Shown one piece after another: positions 31,604 to 42,404 of a DNA stretch of 60,000 bases; position 1 is the first letter of the stretch; every line of letters begins with the position of its first letter. The stretch covers positions 64,001 to 124,000 of the forward strand of contig CASHSZ010000002.1 of NCBI GenBank assembly GCA_949358305.1. The letters are read 5' to 3'. Below the pieces are notes generated by a model that searched no databases, was not told where the DNA came from, and saw only the letters and a program-made list of their open reading frames with translations. The stretch is from Strigamia acuminata (taxonomy: Eukaryota; Arthropoda; Chilopoda; Geophilomorpha; Linotaeniidae). The translations under genes were made by a program, and so were the position numbers.

Positions 31604-32986
31604 TGCGGTTTCCCCAAACACTGCCCCAAAATTAAAATAGAAAAACCCAAATTTGAAAATTTAATAAAAAATAGTCAAAATTTGTGAAAATTCATTAAAA
31701 ATTTGCAAAATTAGGTTAAGAAATCAAAATCTAGAGTTGAAAAACTCAAAAATTGGCAAAATTAGAGTTAAAATTGGTGAAAATTAGCTTTAAAATTGAT
31801 TGAAAATCTTATAAAATTTAGAAAGAGCCCAACCTAATTTGAATATGCATGACTCACTGTAAGAAATGATAGGAAAAATAAGAGTGACTCATTGTAAATA
31901 GAGTCAATTAGAGTTAATGAAGTTAAAAGTAGAAAAGCTAAATAAAGCAATTGAATATTTAATTGGATGACTTTACAGTTGGTGTTGTTTGATTTAATAA
32001 TTGAATGAAATTTGAATTTGTGAATTGTTTATGATGAAATTGTTTATTTGATAAAGAATTTATTTATGGTGTTTTTGATAAAATTGAGAATTAATAGAGA
32101 GAAATTACCTGAATTTGCTAATGAATAGTTTTGAATCTCAGAATATTTTGTAAATTGTTCATTGATAAAGTGTTTTGATGGAATTGAATATTAATAAGAT
32201 ATATTGTTCAGATTTATTAGTGAATTTGTTTCTTTTTCGGGGGATTTTGTAAAGAATTACTAATAGAGAGTTTTCTTGAATATTTACTAATGAAAATTTT
32301 GACAATTTTGAAAAATGACCGTGAAAATTTGATTGTTTTGATATTTTGAATTATATAAAGATAATGACTATGAAAATTGAATTGTTTTGAAGTGGATTGT
32401 TTGATAATTGATTGTTTTTCAGGATATTTTGTTGAATATTTACTGATAGTTATTTAGTGTTTTTTATAAATGACCGTGAAAATTGAATTGTTTAATTATT
32501 GAATTTGTTTCAGAAAGTGAAAGTGTTTTGTGAAAAGTGTTTATCAATAAAAAGGAATTGCTTCGACCCAAAGGATTGTGTCTTCTCTACATTTAATAAA
32601 TCATTGCGGACTCTAGACGTTACGCGTTTTCAAAATACGTAACGGATTACCTGCTCTCAGGTGTTAAGAAAGAAGAGGAGTTGGAAGAAGAGACAGCATT
32701 GAGCGTCAAGGTGACTGAGCGAAAGAGGAAGCCAAAACCCAAAGAGGAACTTAAAACTCAAAAAAGGGAAGGTGAAACCCCGCAACAGCACCTTATACGA
32801 GTTGTTAGTGCTGATCTTCAAGCTGAATTGTTTCCACACGAGGTGGAGCAATTAGGAGAACTATTGATACGGGAACAGAGTGATCTAGACGACGCAGACG
32901 AGAAGGACATTTTCCAAGACGTTGAGGAGCAACCAAATTTAGAACTTTCATATTTGTGTATTAATAAAGAACAATCTCCAATTAAG
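31604..32986 (+). other. gypsy-2 leader
   Basis: Extremely A/T-rich and C-poor with degenerate repeats such as TGACCGTGAAAATTGA (near 32317, 32366 and 32473). Good splice-acceptor-like sites occur (TTGTTTTTCAG near 32411-32421; GAATTTGTTTCAG near 32502-32514; CTGCTCTCAG at 32651-32660). The gag frame is already open from 32600 but has no ATG until 32987. Confidence 0.6.
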
Positions 32987-34105
32987 ATGGCTAATGCTTC
33001 GCCATCGCCAGAAATGTTGGCAATACAAACAGTATTACAAAATTTAGTGGTTAATAGAAGAAATCCAGTTGATTTTGATCCAGCCACTGGAAATATCGAC
33101 ACATGGTTAATTGGATACGAAGATACGATTGCCGATGATACTGAAAGAATTAAACATCTGTCAATTGTGCTGAAACATTCTGCATCATCGTGGTATTTAG
33201 ACCAACTTCCATTACATCCGACTAGAACTTGGACTGAATGGAAAGATGCGTTGAAAACAAAATTTCGACGACAAATAACAGCAATTTTGGCGAAATTACA
33301 AGCAATGCAGCACAAGGACGGAACAGCTTTGGAACACATGCAGAAAATATTAAAGGAATGCTCTTATGCAAGACCGTCGTTCACGGAAGATCAAAAGATA
33401 TTTCACGTGTTTCAAGGACTGAAGAAGGTGATCAGAGATAAATTAGTAGCCAATTACCCAAAGACGTTGGACCAATTAACATCACAACTTGGATTGTTGG
33501 AAGCCCACGCATTCAATGAGGATCCTGCAGAAGTTTTACTAACCCTACTGCAAAAAGCTGTTGATACAACAGGTGAGGTGACACCGAGTTGCTTGGTAGA
33601 ACCGAGCGACGTCAATAAAACGAAAGACGAGTTGTTAGCAGAGGTCAAAGTGCTAAGACAACAGCAGCAGTTTGGGGACGTTCAATATGCAGAGGTCACT
33701 CCAGTCTTCTACCAAAATCAATGGTATACGCCACATCCAAACCAGGCCCAGTTCTATAATAGAGGAAACTTTAGAGGGCGACCTGGACAACAACGTGGAT
33801 GGTGGAATAACAACAGTAATTGGAACCAAGGTAGAGGATGGAATAATAATAAAGGTCAAAACAGAGGCAATTGGAATAATCAGTGGAATAATTCTGGCCA
33901 AGGATTCCAACAACAACAACAGCCACAACAGCAATGGAATCCACCGCAACAACAACAACAAGGTCAAAGACAGGGGAATCCAAATAACCAAGGTCACCCA
34001 CGAAATCCAAACTATAAAGGTAAAAATTTCATTGAAAATTACCAAGGAGGCCGAGGTCAACGAGGAGCCCCACGTGGTGGACCAGCTAATCAATCGGGAA
34101 ACTAG
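32987..34105 (+). CDS. gag: gypsy-2 gag (372 aa from first ATG)
   Basis: The first in-frame ATG is 32987 (MANASPSPEM), but the frame is open for another ~129 codons upstream (from 32600). That stretch is rich in Lys and Glu and looks coding, so the true N-terminus may come from splicing or a non-AUG start. A capsid-like domain covers about 33060-33560 (segments DTWLIGYED, SASSWYLDQL, WTEWKDALKTKF). The C-terminal third is low-complexity: Asn, Gln, Trp and Gly-rich, with RGG-type motifs (33760-34100). No CCHC zinc knuckle is present; Arg-Gly-rich tails can bind RNA instead. Gag ends TCG GGA AAC TAG. Confidence 0.88.
   Translation: MANASPSPEMLAIQTVLQNLVVNRRNPVDFDPATGNIDTWLIGYEDTIADDTERIKHLSIVLKHSASSWYLDQLPLHPTRTWTEWKDALKTKFRRQITAILAKLQAMQHKDGTALEHMQKILKECSYARPSFTEDQKIFHVFQGLKKVIRDKLVANYPKTLDQLTSQLGLLEAHAFNEDPAEVLLTLLQKAVDTTGEVTPSCLVEPSDVNKTKDELLAEVKVLRQQQQFGDVQYAEVTPVFYQNQWYTPHPNQAQFYNRGNFRGRPGQQRGWWNNNSNWNQGRGWNNNKGQNRGNWNNQWNNSGQGFQQQQQPQQQWNPPQQQQQGQRQGNPNNQGHPRNPNYKGKNFIENYQGGRGQRGAPRGGPANQSGN
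34096..34102 (+). promoter_or_regulatory. gypsy-2 -1 frameshift slippery heptamer
   Basis: G GGA AAC is in the X XXY YYZ register with gag and lies immediately before the gag stop TAG (34103-34105). A -1 slip enters the pol frame, which is open from here through 37920. Unlike gypsy-1, no strong hairpin is evident just downstream. Confidence 0.8.
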
Positions 34106-37100
34106 AATGGCCACAAAGACGGAAAAACAAGAAGAAATTCAAAAAGAGAAAATTAGAAATCATTGAGCTGAACGCCACAGATGAACTTTTGCAGATTCCA
34201 GTAGTAGTGAATGGTTTGGAAGTCACTGGTGTCTTGGATTCCGGAGGTTATCGCAACATCATTAATGAAGATTTGGTAAGAACTCTGCAGCTCAAATACC
34301 AACCATGTCCACATGTTCGACTTAGAGTTGTAGATGGTTCATTGATAACCCCAGTAGGAAAAACCAAGATTACCATTGACGTTGGACAACAACAACATAC
34401 TATTGAAGTGCTGATTGTCAGCGGATTTGGCAACCATTTACTGCTTGGAGATAATTTTTTGAGATCTGCAAGGTGCCAGCTCGACTATGACCAACAGAAG
34501 ATCTTTGTAGGGCCAAAAGATAAACAACAAGAAGTTTTCCCAATGTCAAAGAATTACACTGAACAAAATTACATTGCGCGTGTTTTAAAACCAATAACGA
34601 TACCAGCTTTACATGAATGTGTAGTACCAATAAAGATAGCAAAGAAAGTTGATGACGAATTGTTTGTAGAACCATTGAGTGGAGTAATCGATCGATTTGG
34701 CGTGATTTGTTGCAAGACATTGACTAAATTCAGAAAAGGTGAAGGAGTTCTGCGTGTTGCGAATCCAACTAAAAAGACAATCTATTTAAGAAAAAACTCA
34801 GCAGTTGCAAAAGCATTTTACGTGATTGAGTCTGGCTTGTTAGATGAAAAAAGAGCTGATCAATTTGACTTTAGCAAGGCCATGGCAAATGAGAATATGA
34901 CACCAACTCAACAGGAATTGATGCGACAGCTGCTAGAGAAGAATTCGGATAGATTTGCAACATCTGACAGTGACTTAGGCAGAGCACAGGCAATAAAACA
35001 TCGTATTGATACAGGAGACTCTCCTCCAATCCACTTGCAACCTTATAGACGATCCATTAAGGAAAAAGAAATCGAGGAGGCTGAAACAAAGAAGTTACTT
35101 GAACAAGGAGTAATTAGAGAATCCGAGAGCCCATGGAGTGCACCAGTACTACTCATTAAGAAAAGAGACGGCAGATGGAGATTTTGCGTTGATTGGAGAC
35201 GTTTAAACGCAGTAACGAAGAAAATGGTTTATCCCTTACCACGTATCGACGACACCCTAGATCAACTAGCGGGTGCGAAGTATTTTTCGATGATGGATCT
35301 CATTCAGGGATACCACCAAGTCGAAATAGACGAACAAGATCGTGAAAAGACAGCGTTCACGACGTCAAGCGGACATTATGAATTTAATGTCCTCGGAATG
35401 GGATTATGTAACAGCCCAGCCGCCTTTCAAAAATTGATGAATAAAGTGCTTGGGAACCTCTTGGGAAAGGTATGCATAGCGTACCTCGATGATTTAATAA
35501 TATTCTCGAAGACATTCGAACAGCACCTCGTGGATGTGGACGCAGTTTTTGAAAAGCTCAGAATGGCAAACCTGAAAGTTAGGCTGAGTAAATGTACGTT
35601 TGCCACCGACACCATTCGATACTTAGGACATGTGGTTGATGCTGATGGAGTTTCACCAGATCCCAGGAACCTGGAAGCAGTCGCGAAGTTTCCACTTCCT
35701 GTGAACGTTAAACAACTACGTGGTTTTTTAGGACTCTGCTCTTATTACCGAAAATTCATCAAGGGATTTGCAGACATTTCTAAACCTCTGGTGAATCTCA
35801 CTAAAAAGGACGAGAAGTTTGACTGGGGACCACCCCACGATACAGCGTTCATCACACTCCGAAATGCATTAATAACAGTACCGGTGTTGGCGCATCCAGA
35901 CTTTGCACAGCCATTCATAGTATCAACCGACGCAAGTGCGTATGGAATGGGAGCCATTCTGAAGCAAAAGATCAACAACCAGGAGCGAGTTGTAGCGTAT
36001 GCAAGCAAACTGATGAGCACAGCGGAACAAAACTACACCGCCACTGAAAGAGAGTGTCTCGCTATAATGTTTGCAGTACAGAAATTCAGACCTTACTTGT
36101 ACGGACAGAAATTCCAAATAATAACCGACCACCAACCCCTCCAATGGCTGAAGTCAGTCCGAAACCCCAATGGACGTTTAGCCAGATGGGCATTGCAATT
36201 AGTAGACTTTGATTTCGATATAGTGTATAAAAGCGGCAAAAAGCACACAGATGCCGATGCACTAAGTAGGATACCAGACCAGATGAGTGAAGAAGAAATA
36301 AAAAAATTACCTTCGCTTTTCTTGGAAAATTTGGACCTCCCTGCACAACAGAGGATGGATCCCAAACTACTGGACCTAATTACAGCAGTTGAAAACCTAG
36401 AGCAACTTCCAAAGAAGAGGAGACGACCGCTTAAGCAGTACGTGCTCCACGAGAAAACGTTATTTAGGAAGAAAAACTCTTCAAGTTCCCTAAATACAGA
36501 AGGATTATTGCTAGTAGTTCCGAAACAACTCCAGAAGGATGTATTGCATGAAATGCACGACGGATTACTAGGAGCTCACTTAGGTTTGGCAAAAACATGG
36601 AAACGAATAAGAACAAGATTCTTTTGGACAAGAATTTACACTGACGTTAGAAAATACGTCTTGTCCTGCCAAAACTGCGCAAAAGCAAAGTCGATGACAA
36701 CTCCAGCCAAAGGACTAATGCAACCGTGGTCAACCGTCTCAAAACCATTCGAGCGGATTGGAATGGACACACTTGGACCTTTCCCATTGTCAAAACTAGG
36801 AAATAAACACGTTTTCGTTGTGACTGATTATTTGTCAAGATCTGTGATTGCAAGAGCTGCACCAGTAGGAACAGCTCTAGAAGCAGCAAAGACTTTGGTT
36901 TATGAAGTGATTCTTAAGGAAGGCAGCCCAAAAGAAATTTTAAGCGACCGTGGAACGGAATACAGGAACCAAATGATTGAAGAAGTATCTAATTTATTCA
37001 AAAGTTTGCATAAAACAACGTCAGGATACCACCCAAGGACCAATGGATTAACAGAAAGGTTTAATGCGACATTCGCAAAAATGTTGCAAAGTTATGTTAA

Positions 37101-37920
37101 TGATGATCACACCGATTGGGATGAGTTCCTGCCATTTGTCCTGTTTTCCTACAACACGGGAGTTCATGAAACAACAGGTTACACACCGCACTATCTTCTT
37201 CGAGGATATGATGTGGATTTGACAATAGATGTTAACCTAAATCTGCCCCAAAAAGAGTTCACGTTACGCACATCAAAATTCATGCAACAGGCTAGGAAGA
37301 TTGCAAATGAACGACTTCAAAAGCAGTCTGAGAAAAGTAAGAAAAGATTCGATAAAGATAGAGTCAACAAAGAATTCGAACCAGGCGAATTAGTCTATTT
37401 GAAGACCATAAATAGGAAAGTTGGCCTGTCAGAGAAGCTTTTACCTCAATTTTCCGGCCCCTACGAGATTGTGCGACGAACAGCTCCAAATGACTATGAA
37501 ATTATCAATTCCACACGAAAGAAAAGTGATATTGTTAACGTAGAAAGGTTGAAACCGTATAAAGCAAGAATTGAAGAAGACATAGATGAAGCTTTGAAAG
37601 AAATGCCAGAGAAGAAAGTGAAATTTGCTGAAAAAGTGAAAAAAATCAGTAAAAAAGGAGAAATTGTAGTTGGAAAAGTGAATAAACCAACAAAAACAAA
37701 GCAAATCAAGGCAAAAGAACGTTACATCGATGATAGTGAACAAATTTCCCTCAAATCATTGTTTGAACCGCAAACAGAACTCGAAAACACTGGAAAACAA
37801 CTTAAAAATCCGCCACTAGATGGCGCGAATACGCAAAACGACGACTATCGTTCGCGCAAGCTCAGACCGAAGGCGAGAAAATCCTACCGCCATTGCTACT
37901 CCACATTTTCGCCGAGGTGA
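34103..37920 (+). CDS. pol: gypsy-2 pol: protease, RT, RNase H, integrase
   Basis: The pol frame has no early ATG; it begins as a -1 extension of gag (first pol-frame codon CTA at 34102). Residue numbers here count from the TTG at 34189. Protease has LDSGG near residue 17. RT has the MDLIQGYHQV palm motif and YLDD near residue 431. RNase H has TDASAYGMG and the DALSRIP end block. Integrase has its HHCC zinc domain (near 790-835), D860 in GMDTLGP, D920 in LSDRG and E956 in LTERFN, and a GPYEIV-type C-terminal chromodomain-like fold region. The tail is Lys-rich. The frame is fully open, about 1,270 codons including the extension. The final codons contain CCACTAGATGGCGC. It looks functional. Confidence 0.94.
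37813..37826 (+). promoter_or_regulatory. CTCF-core-like motif
   Basis: CCACTAGATGGCGC matches the CTCF core consensus as I know it. It lies in the last codons of gypsy-2 pol. Related cores occur in other elements of the window. Confidence 0.35.
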
Positions 37921-38893
37921 ATGCGAGCTTTTTGCGTGAACCAAAGCTTAAATTTTGATATTTATTTGTTGTGTCGTGAATTGAATTGTGTTTTTTGAGG
38001 TTTGTGAACATATTTTAAGTGTTTTAGTATGATTTTGAGTTGAAATATTAGGTTAAAAGTGTATAAAATACCGAACTTTGCAAAACGAAACAAATCGCGA
38101 TCTTCGTTCATTCGTGCTGATAATTTTCTTAGACTTTGGATTAATTCTAATGAATAGGAAAATATGTTAGAAATGTTATTTTACATAGTATTAGCAGATA
38201 AAAATTGGTTTTAGTGAGATTAAAATTCTTAATAATGTTAAATTTGATGACACGAAAATCCGAGGTCGCGAGGCGAAGTAATTAATGCGAATTTAGTGAA
38301 GTTTATCGTAATTTGAATAAAACTGATTATGTGAATTGTAAATAAATTTTCAAACACAAAAATTTTGTAAATGTTCTAGGATTTAGAGAGTTGATGTTTT
38401 AGAAGAGAATTCAAATTTTTAAAGAAAATAATGAAAACCAAAAACAAATTTATTTTTTGAAAAGAGTTAAATTATTTTATGAGAATTTATTGTGAAATTT
38501 AAATGTTGTATTTTATTTCTGAAGGTTTATTGTAAAAATGGATGAAATAATTTGGTTAATTATAATTCGAACCAATTTGAATTGTTTAATTAGTGTTTAA
38601 TTTTCATTCTTATTTGAGTTTTGAATTTAAGTTTTGTAAGTTTTTCTTGAATAGTAAGTTAAGTTGGAAATTATGATTGTATAATTTATGAAGTAATATG
38701 ACCAATATGAGAAATATTGTATTTGAAACAGATTAAGATTTTTCTTTTGTATGTACATTAATCTAAAAGGGAGTAAAAAGAGATGTAAATTGTTTTATTT
38801 GACACTATGAATTGAGATCTAATATTTGGTAAAAAAGAATTGTCTTCATCCGAAATTTAATTTTAGAGACCAAAATTACGCAAAAAAGGGAGT
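37921..38893 (+). other. gypsy-2 3' untranslated region with polypurine tract
   Basis: About 970 bp, very AT-rich, with no ORF of interest. AAAAAAGGGAG at 38882-38892 is the polypurine tract directly before the right LTR. Confidence 0.75.
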
Positions 38894-39471
38894 TGCTACG
38901 CGTACAGGCCGTCCCGATCAACGGACGACCCGTATCGCGTAATTCGGCTATAATTCGGATAAAAGTTGCTAAATTTCGTCCATAGATGGCGTTGGCAATC
39001 GATTACATCATTGCCTCGTCACTGGACTTATCAATTAGTTAAAGGGGGTAACAGGAGCTTTCCTGTTAAGTGAATCCGCCCAAGTTCGACAGTTCTCTTC
39101 CGGCTCTCACTTGAGAGTGAACTCAAATCCCTCCTATCCAATGTCAGCCTGTTCTTGGCTGGCTGCAGAAATTGTTATTAATTTAATCACTATTTAATAG
39201 TTTCAGATTGCATCTCAATTCAGAGTGTCACTTATGATTTATAATTAGAGTTTATATAATTTATATAATTTATGTAGTTCATTATTTGAGTTTAAAAACT
39301 GTGCCAATGTAAACAGAGTAAACTCATCCATTTGAAAGAATAATCAAACAGCTTTGCTGTCTGGTTAAATAAAAACTAGATTGAATTTAAACCTAATTAA
39401 AATGACTCTTTATTTCCTATCATATCCCAGTTGTGTGGGTAGCCTCAAGTGGGCCTAAATCCCACATAACA
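38894..39471 (+). repeat. gypsy-2 right LTR (578 bp)
   Basis: Direct repeat of 31013-31590 with no differences noticed; followed by TSD ATAC (39472-39475). Confidence 0.94.
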
Positions 39472-39516
39472 ATACGCATCGCCATTCCTTTCTGTCTGTC
39501 TTGTTGACCTGCAACA
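39472..39516 (+). repeat. BEL-2 3' LTR, terminal part
   Basis: After the gypsy-2 TSD the sequence continues GCATCGCCATTCC...GACCTGCAACA. It aligns with the inner end of the BEL-3 LTR and ends in the inverted terminus of TGTTGCA. Total LTR length without the insertion is about 1560 bp, close to the 1574 bp of BEL-1. Confidence 0.8.
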
Positions 39517-42404
39517 GCTCTTCCTTCTATCGGCAGCGGTCAAGGTCAAGTAGCTGATATGTTAGGGGTAGTCGAGATGTTAAGTCTGCACGTTGTTCTT
39601 CCTCCCATGGTGATGGTTCCACGTCATTTGGGTGAACCCGGGGTGTAGATGACGTAGACATACAAAAGGTAACAGGTTATAAATTTCTTCTATTTTTCAT
39701 AAAGCCGTCCACTATCTGGGTAAAAATGCACTACGCTTTGGTATAAGATTTCCTTTCCGTCATCTCTTGAACAAGTCGTACTCTTTCATCAACCCTGATT
39801 TAAGTTGGTAAACGACCATGCATGCTACCCCAAATAATCCTTGCGATACTCTCTTGTCTGAATAGTTATAAAATTGTCTCTTTCTCTTCCTTTGCCAAGC
39901 ATGATGCGCTGGCGATTCCTGATGCGACGGTCGTGCTTTGACCAATTGCGACGATGTCGGCTCTTTCTGAGCTCACATCAATCAAGAATTCTATTTCTAC
40001 ATCATTAATCCTTTGCAAGCTATATTAAAGCATCCTTGTCATTCTTATACTTCTTACTGGAAACGGTTAGGTTTTTTGAGTGAATTTCCTCGTGGGTGGG
40101 ATCGATTTAGATCTTCCATTTCATATCTTTAGTCGCCAGATGTTGGGGTACCCATGACACTGGTCAGTACCACGGACTGTCCAGTTGCTCTTTCAATCAC
40201 GCCTTTCCTCTTCTTCTTCTCGTGGGTAGGAATTCCTGCGGTTGAAATTATGGCGGAATATTTCAGTGGATTGGGTAATGTCGACCATGTTCTCCCCCAC
40301 GAAACCTTAAAACTAACACTGGAGAAAAAAAAAAGGGTCTGAACTCTGAGGTCCCAAGGAATTAGGCTAGCCAAACTCCATTTTCTTTCTACAATAAAAG
40401 GCGAGTTTGGACACTAATAACTGACGTGAACTCAACATGTTAGTCTAACCTTCGGTCAATTTCATAGTCAGGGTCAATAGATTCATACCAGCTGTTTTTT
40501 GACACTTCAAACAAGTAATAAGCGGTATGGCTTACGGTTCTATATTGATGACGGGATGTCTTTTTGCTTGATAGGTGGTACCCTGGGGAAGGGCTACTGA
40601 GGTGACTCGGTGGACTACTGGATCGGTTCAGGGTTGTGGCTGGTCGGCTCGAGCTTTCGGCGAAGTGCACGTCGTCCGGAGGCAGGGTTGATTTCTGTAG
40701 CTCTCTTTCTGTGCAGCTTTACTTCCGTCTCTTTTCTGTGGTGGCTTCCCAAGAGTCTTTCTTCTTTTCCTTTTAATGTCCTCTTTCTTTTATTTGTTAA
40801 TCGAGCTTAGGTGAATGCGAAAGTTGTTTTCAAGTTAGTCGCTAAGTACTCTAGTACGTTTATCTTTTAGTGGTCCGAGTGCCAGGGATCTAGGATTACT
40901 CGGCGGAGGTGATTCATGTCGGTGTCGGCAACTGAGTGCATCTGACCTTCAATGCAAACTCGTCGAGCTCTGGTTTTTCATTTTCTCAATTCAACAGTTG
41001 TGTGAAGTTAGTGTGCGCTTGTTGTCGTAGAACGCCGGGCGCTGAAGCAGCCAAGAACGGCTGAGCAACGGAATTGCTTCCTTGGTTTTTGTAATTTTGG
41101 AATAGTCTTGCGGGTCAGTTGGTCTGACGCACGCTGTGTGTTTCTGTCTCTGTGGACAGGATGTCGCAGTCGACTCACACAAATCTCGAACAAAGTCTTT
41201 TTTGTCGTTTCTTTTTTTATTTGATTCAGATAAATCCTCTTAGGTCTGGGTTGCGCATTTCGCTTTTGCGCAATGGTTGCTGAGACTAGCTCGCGTCACA
41301 TGGAGAGCTAGCCTGCTCTGCTAGTTGCTCGTATTCTTTAAGTGAGTTTTCGTGTAGCGTTTGATCGGCGTTTGCTTTCATAACGCTATGCTCTCGTTGT
41401 TAGTAGTCTTTGCGCTCGGACCGGCCGGGACACGTGATGGTGCCTGTTGGTCGAGCGAGTCTTCGTTGCCTTCTTTTTCGCGCTGGCAATACGCTGTTGC
41501 TAGCAACCGCGATGGATTTGGTTTTAGCTGTTTTGTCTTACCGAAATGATTTGTTTCCTCTCGTACGTCGTTATTCGAATACTTCTTCTTTTGGGAGAAT
41601 GACTGCTTGTTTGACGTTTTTGTAGCTGCATGTTTAGTGTTTTAGTAGGGTTTCAGGTCTTAAAACGCCTTGGTTTGTGTCTAGCACGTTCTCTCGGTGT
41701 TTAGTTCTGACCGTTTCGTTGTCATGTTTGCTGCACCACGGAGTAGGCAAGTCGGCGATGTGTTATCGGTCACTTCCGGTTTTGGTTTTTAGTTGTTTGG
41801 TTAGTATTCGGAGATGATTTGTGTTTTACATAGTTTAAGTTCTCGTACTAAGCTTGTATTAGTTGTTAATACGATCGATGCTGACATTTACTGATTTTGT
41901 TAGCATTAATTTGAGTTTTGGCCTTGCCTCCTGCGTGAGACATCTAGTGGCAAGGAGACGAAGTCTGTATTTATCGTTAAGTTTAGTTTACAAGTCTTTA
42001 TTGAGATTCTATTGTTCACGAGATGTTTTGCTCGTGAACTATACACGGTTACATTGTTTTGAGTCAGTTTATGTTTACATTTTGAAGTAAAGACATCGTT
42101 TGTTTTTTAATGTCTCGTTTTTGTTCTCGTTTGAACTGGCCGCGCGCGCGCTATTTGATGTTCGATCGCAAATAGGCCTCGCCATGCCAGCAGTGTTTTC
42201 CCTTGAGCGTGAGCTCTTTTACAAACAGGTCAGCCACGTTCAGGCCATTAGAGTGGCCAAGTTGATGTCAGGCGCGAACGTCAAAGTCACGAAACGATCC
42301 GTATCGTCGTTCGTGGATCTCGAGGACGGTTCGGGCGGGCCGCGCCGACATTTTTCCCGCCTTCCGGCGCCGTCGTTCACGGTCTTTTGGTGGCGCCAGA
42401 AACA
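39517..42404. other. unassigned spacer between BEL-2 and BEL-3
   Basis: About 2.9 kb not matching the other elements here. No long ORF and no coding gene I can support. It becomes more GC-rich with CpGs toward the right (41300-42400). Contains a possible old LTR (40141-40437) and a 9-bp hairpin (42014-42039). May be host DNA or eroded transposon. Confidence 0.5.
40141..40437 (-). repeat. possible solo or relict LTR (297 bp)
   Basis: On the minus strand it begins TGTTGAG and ends ACCCCAACA (inverted TGTTG/CAACA). It is followed after TC by TGGCGACTAAAG, whose first seven bases fit a tRNA-Arg-type PBS. No second copy is in the window, so this is tentative. Confidence 0.3.

Larger units (their letters stand above)
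31013..39471 (+). mobile_element. gypsy-2: complete Ty3/gypsy element
   Basis: 8,459 bp with 578-bp LTRs (31013-31590, 38894-39471) that look identical, TSD ATAC on both sides, PBS, leader, gag, -1 slippery site, pol and polypurine tract. Inserted in the 3' LTR of BEL-2. No env-like ORF is present between pol and the 3' LTR. Confidence 0.94.
5676..39516 (+). mobile_element. BEL-2: BEL/Pao element interrupted by copia-1 and gypsy-2
   Basis: Plus-strand copy of the BEL-1 family. Its own sequence occupies 5676-7981, 26678-31012 and 39476-39516, plus duplicated target bases. It lacks the 5' LTR and the first ~46 gag codons inside this window. Copia-1 sits in RT (TSD ATTGT at 7977-7981 and 26673-26677). 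Gypsy-2 sits in the 3' LTR (TSD ATAC at 31009-31012 and 39472-39475). Removing both insertions restores alignment with BEL-1 and BEL-3. The coding region also carries three independent lesions, so this copy is dead. Confidence 0.9.

Noticed and set aside
32818-33339. 173-codon minus-strand frame in gypsy-2 gag
   Set aside because: Complementary shadow of gag; no domain, and the sense frame is well supported.
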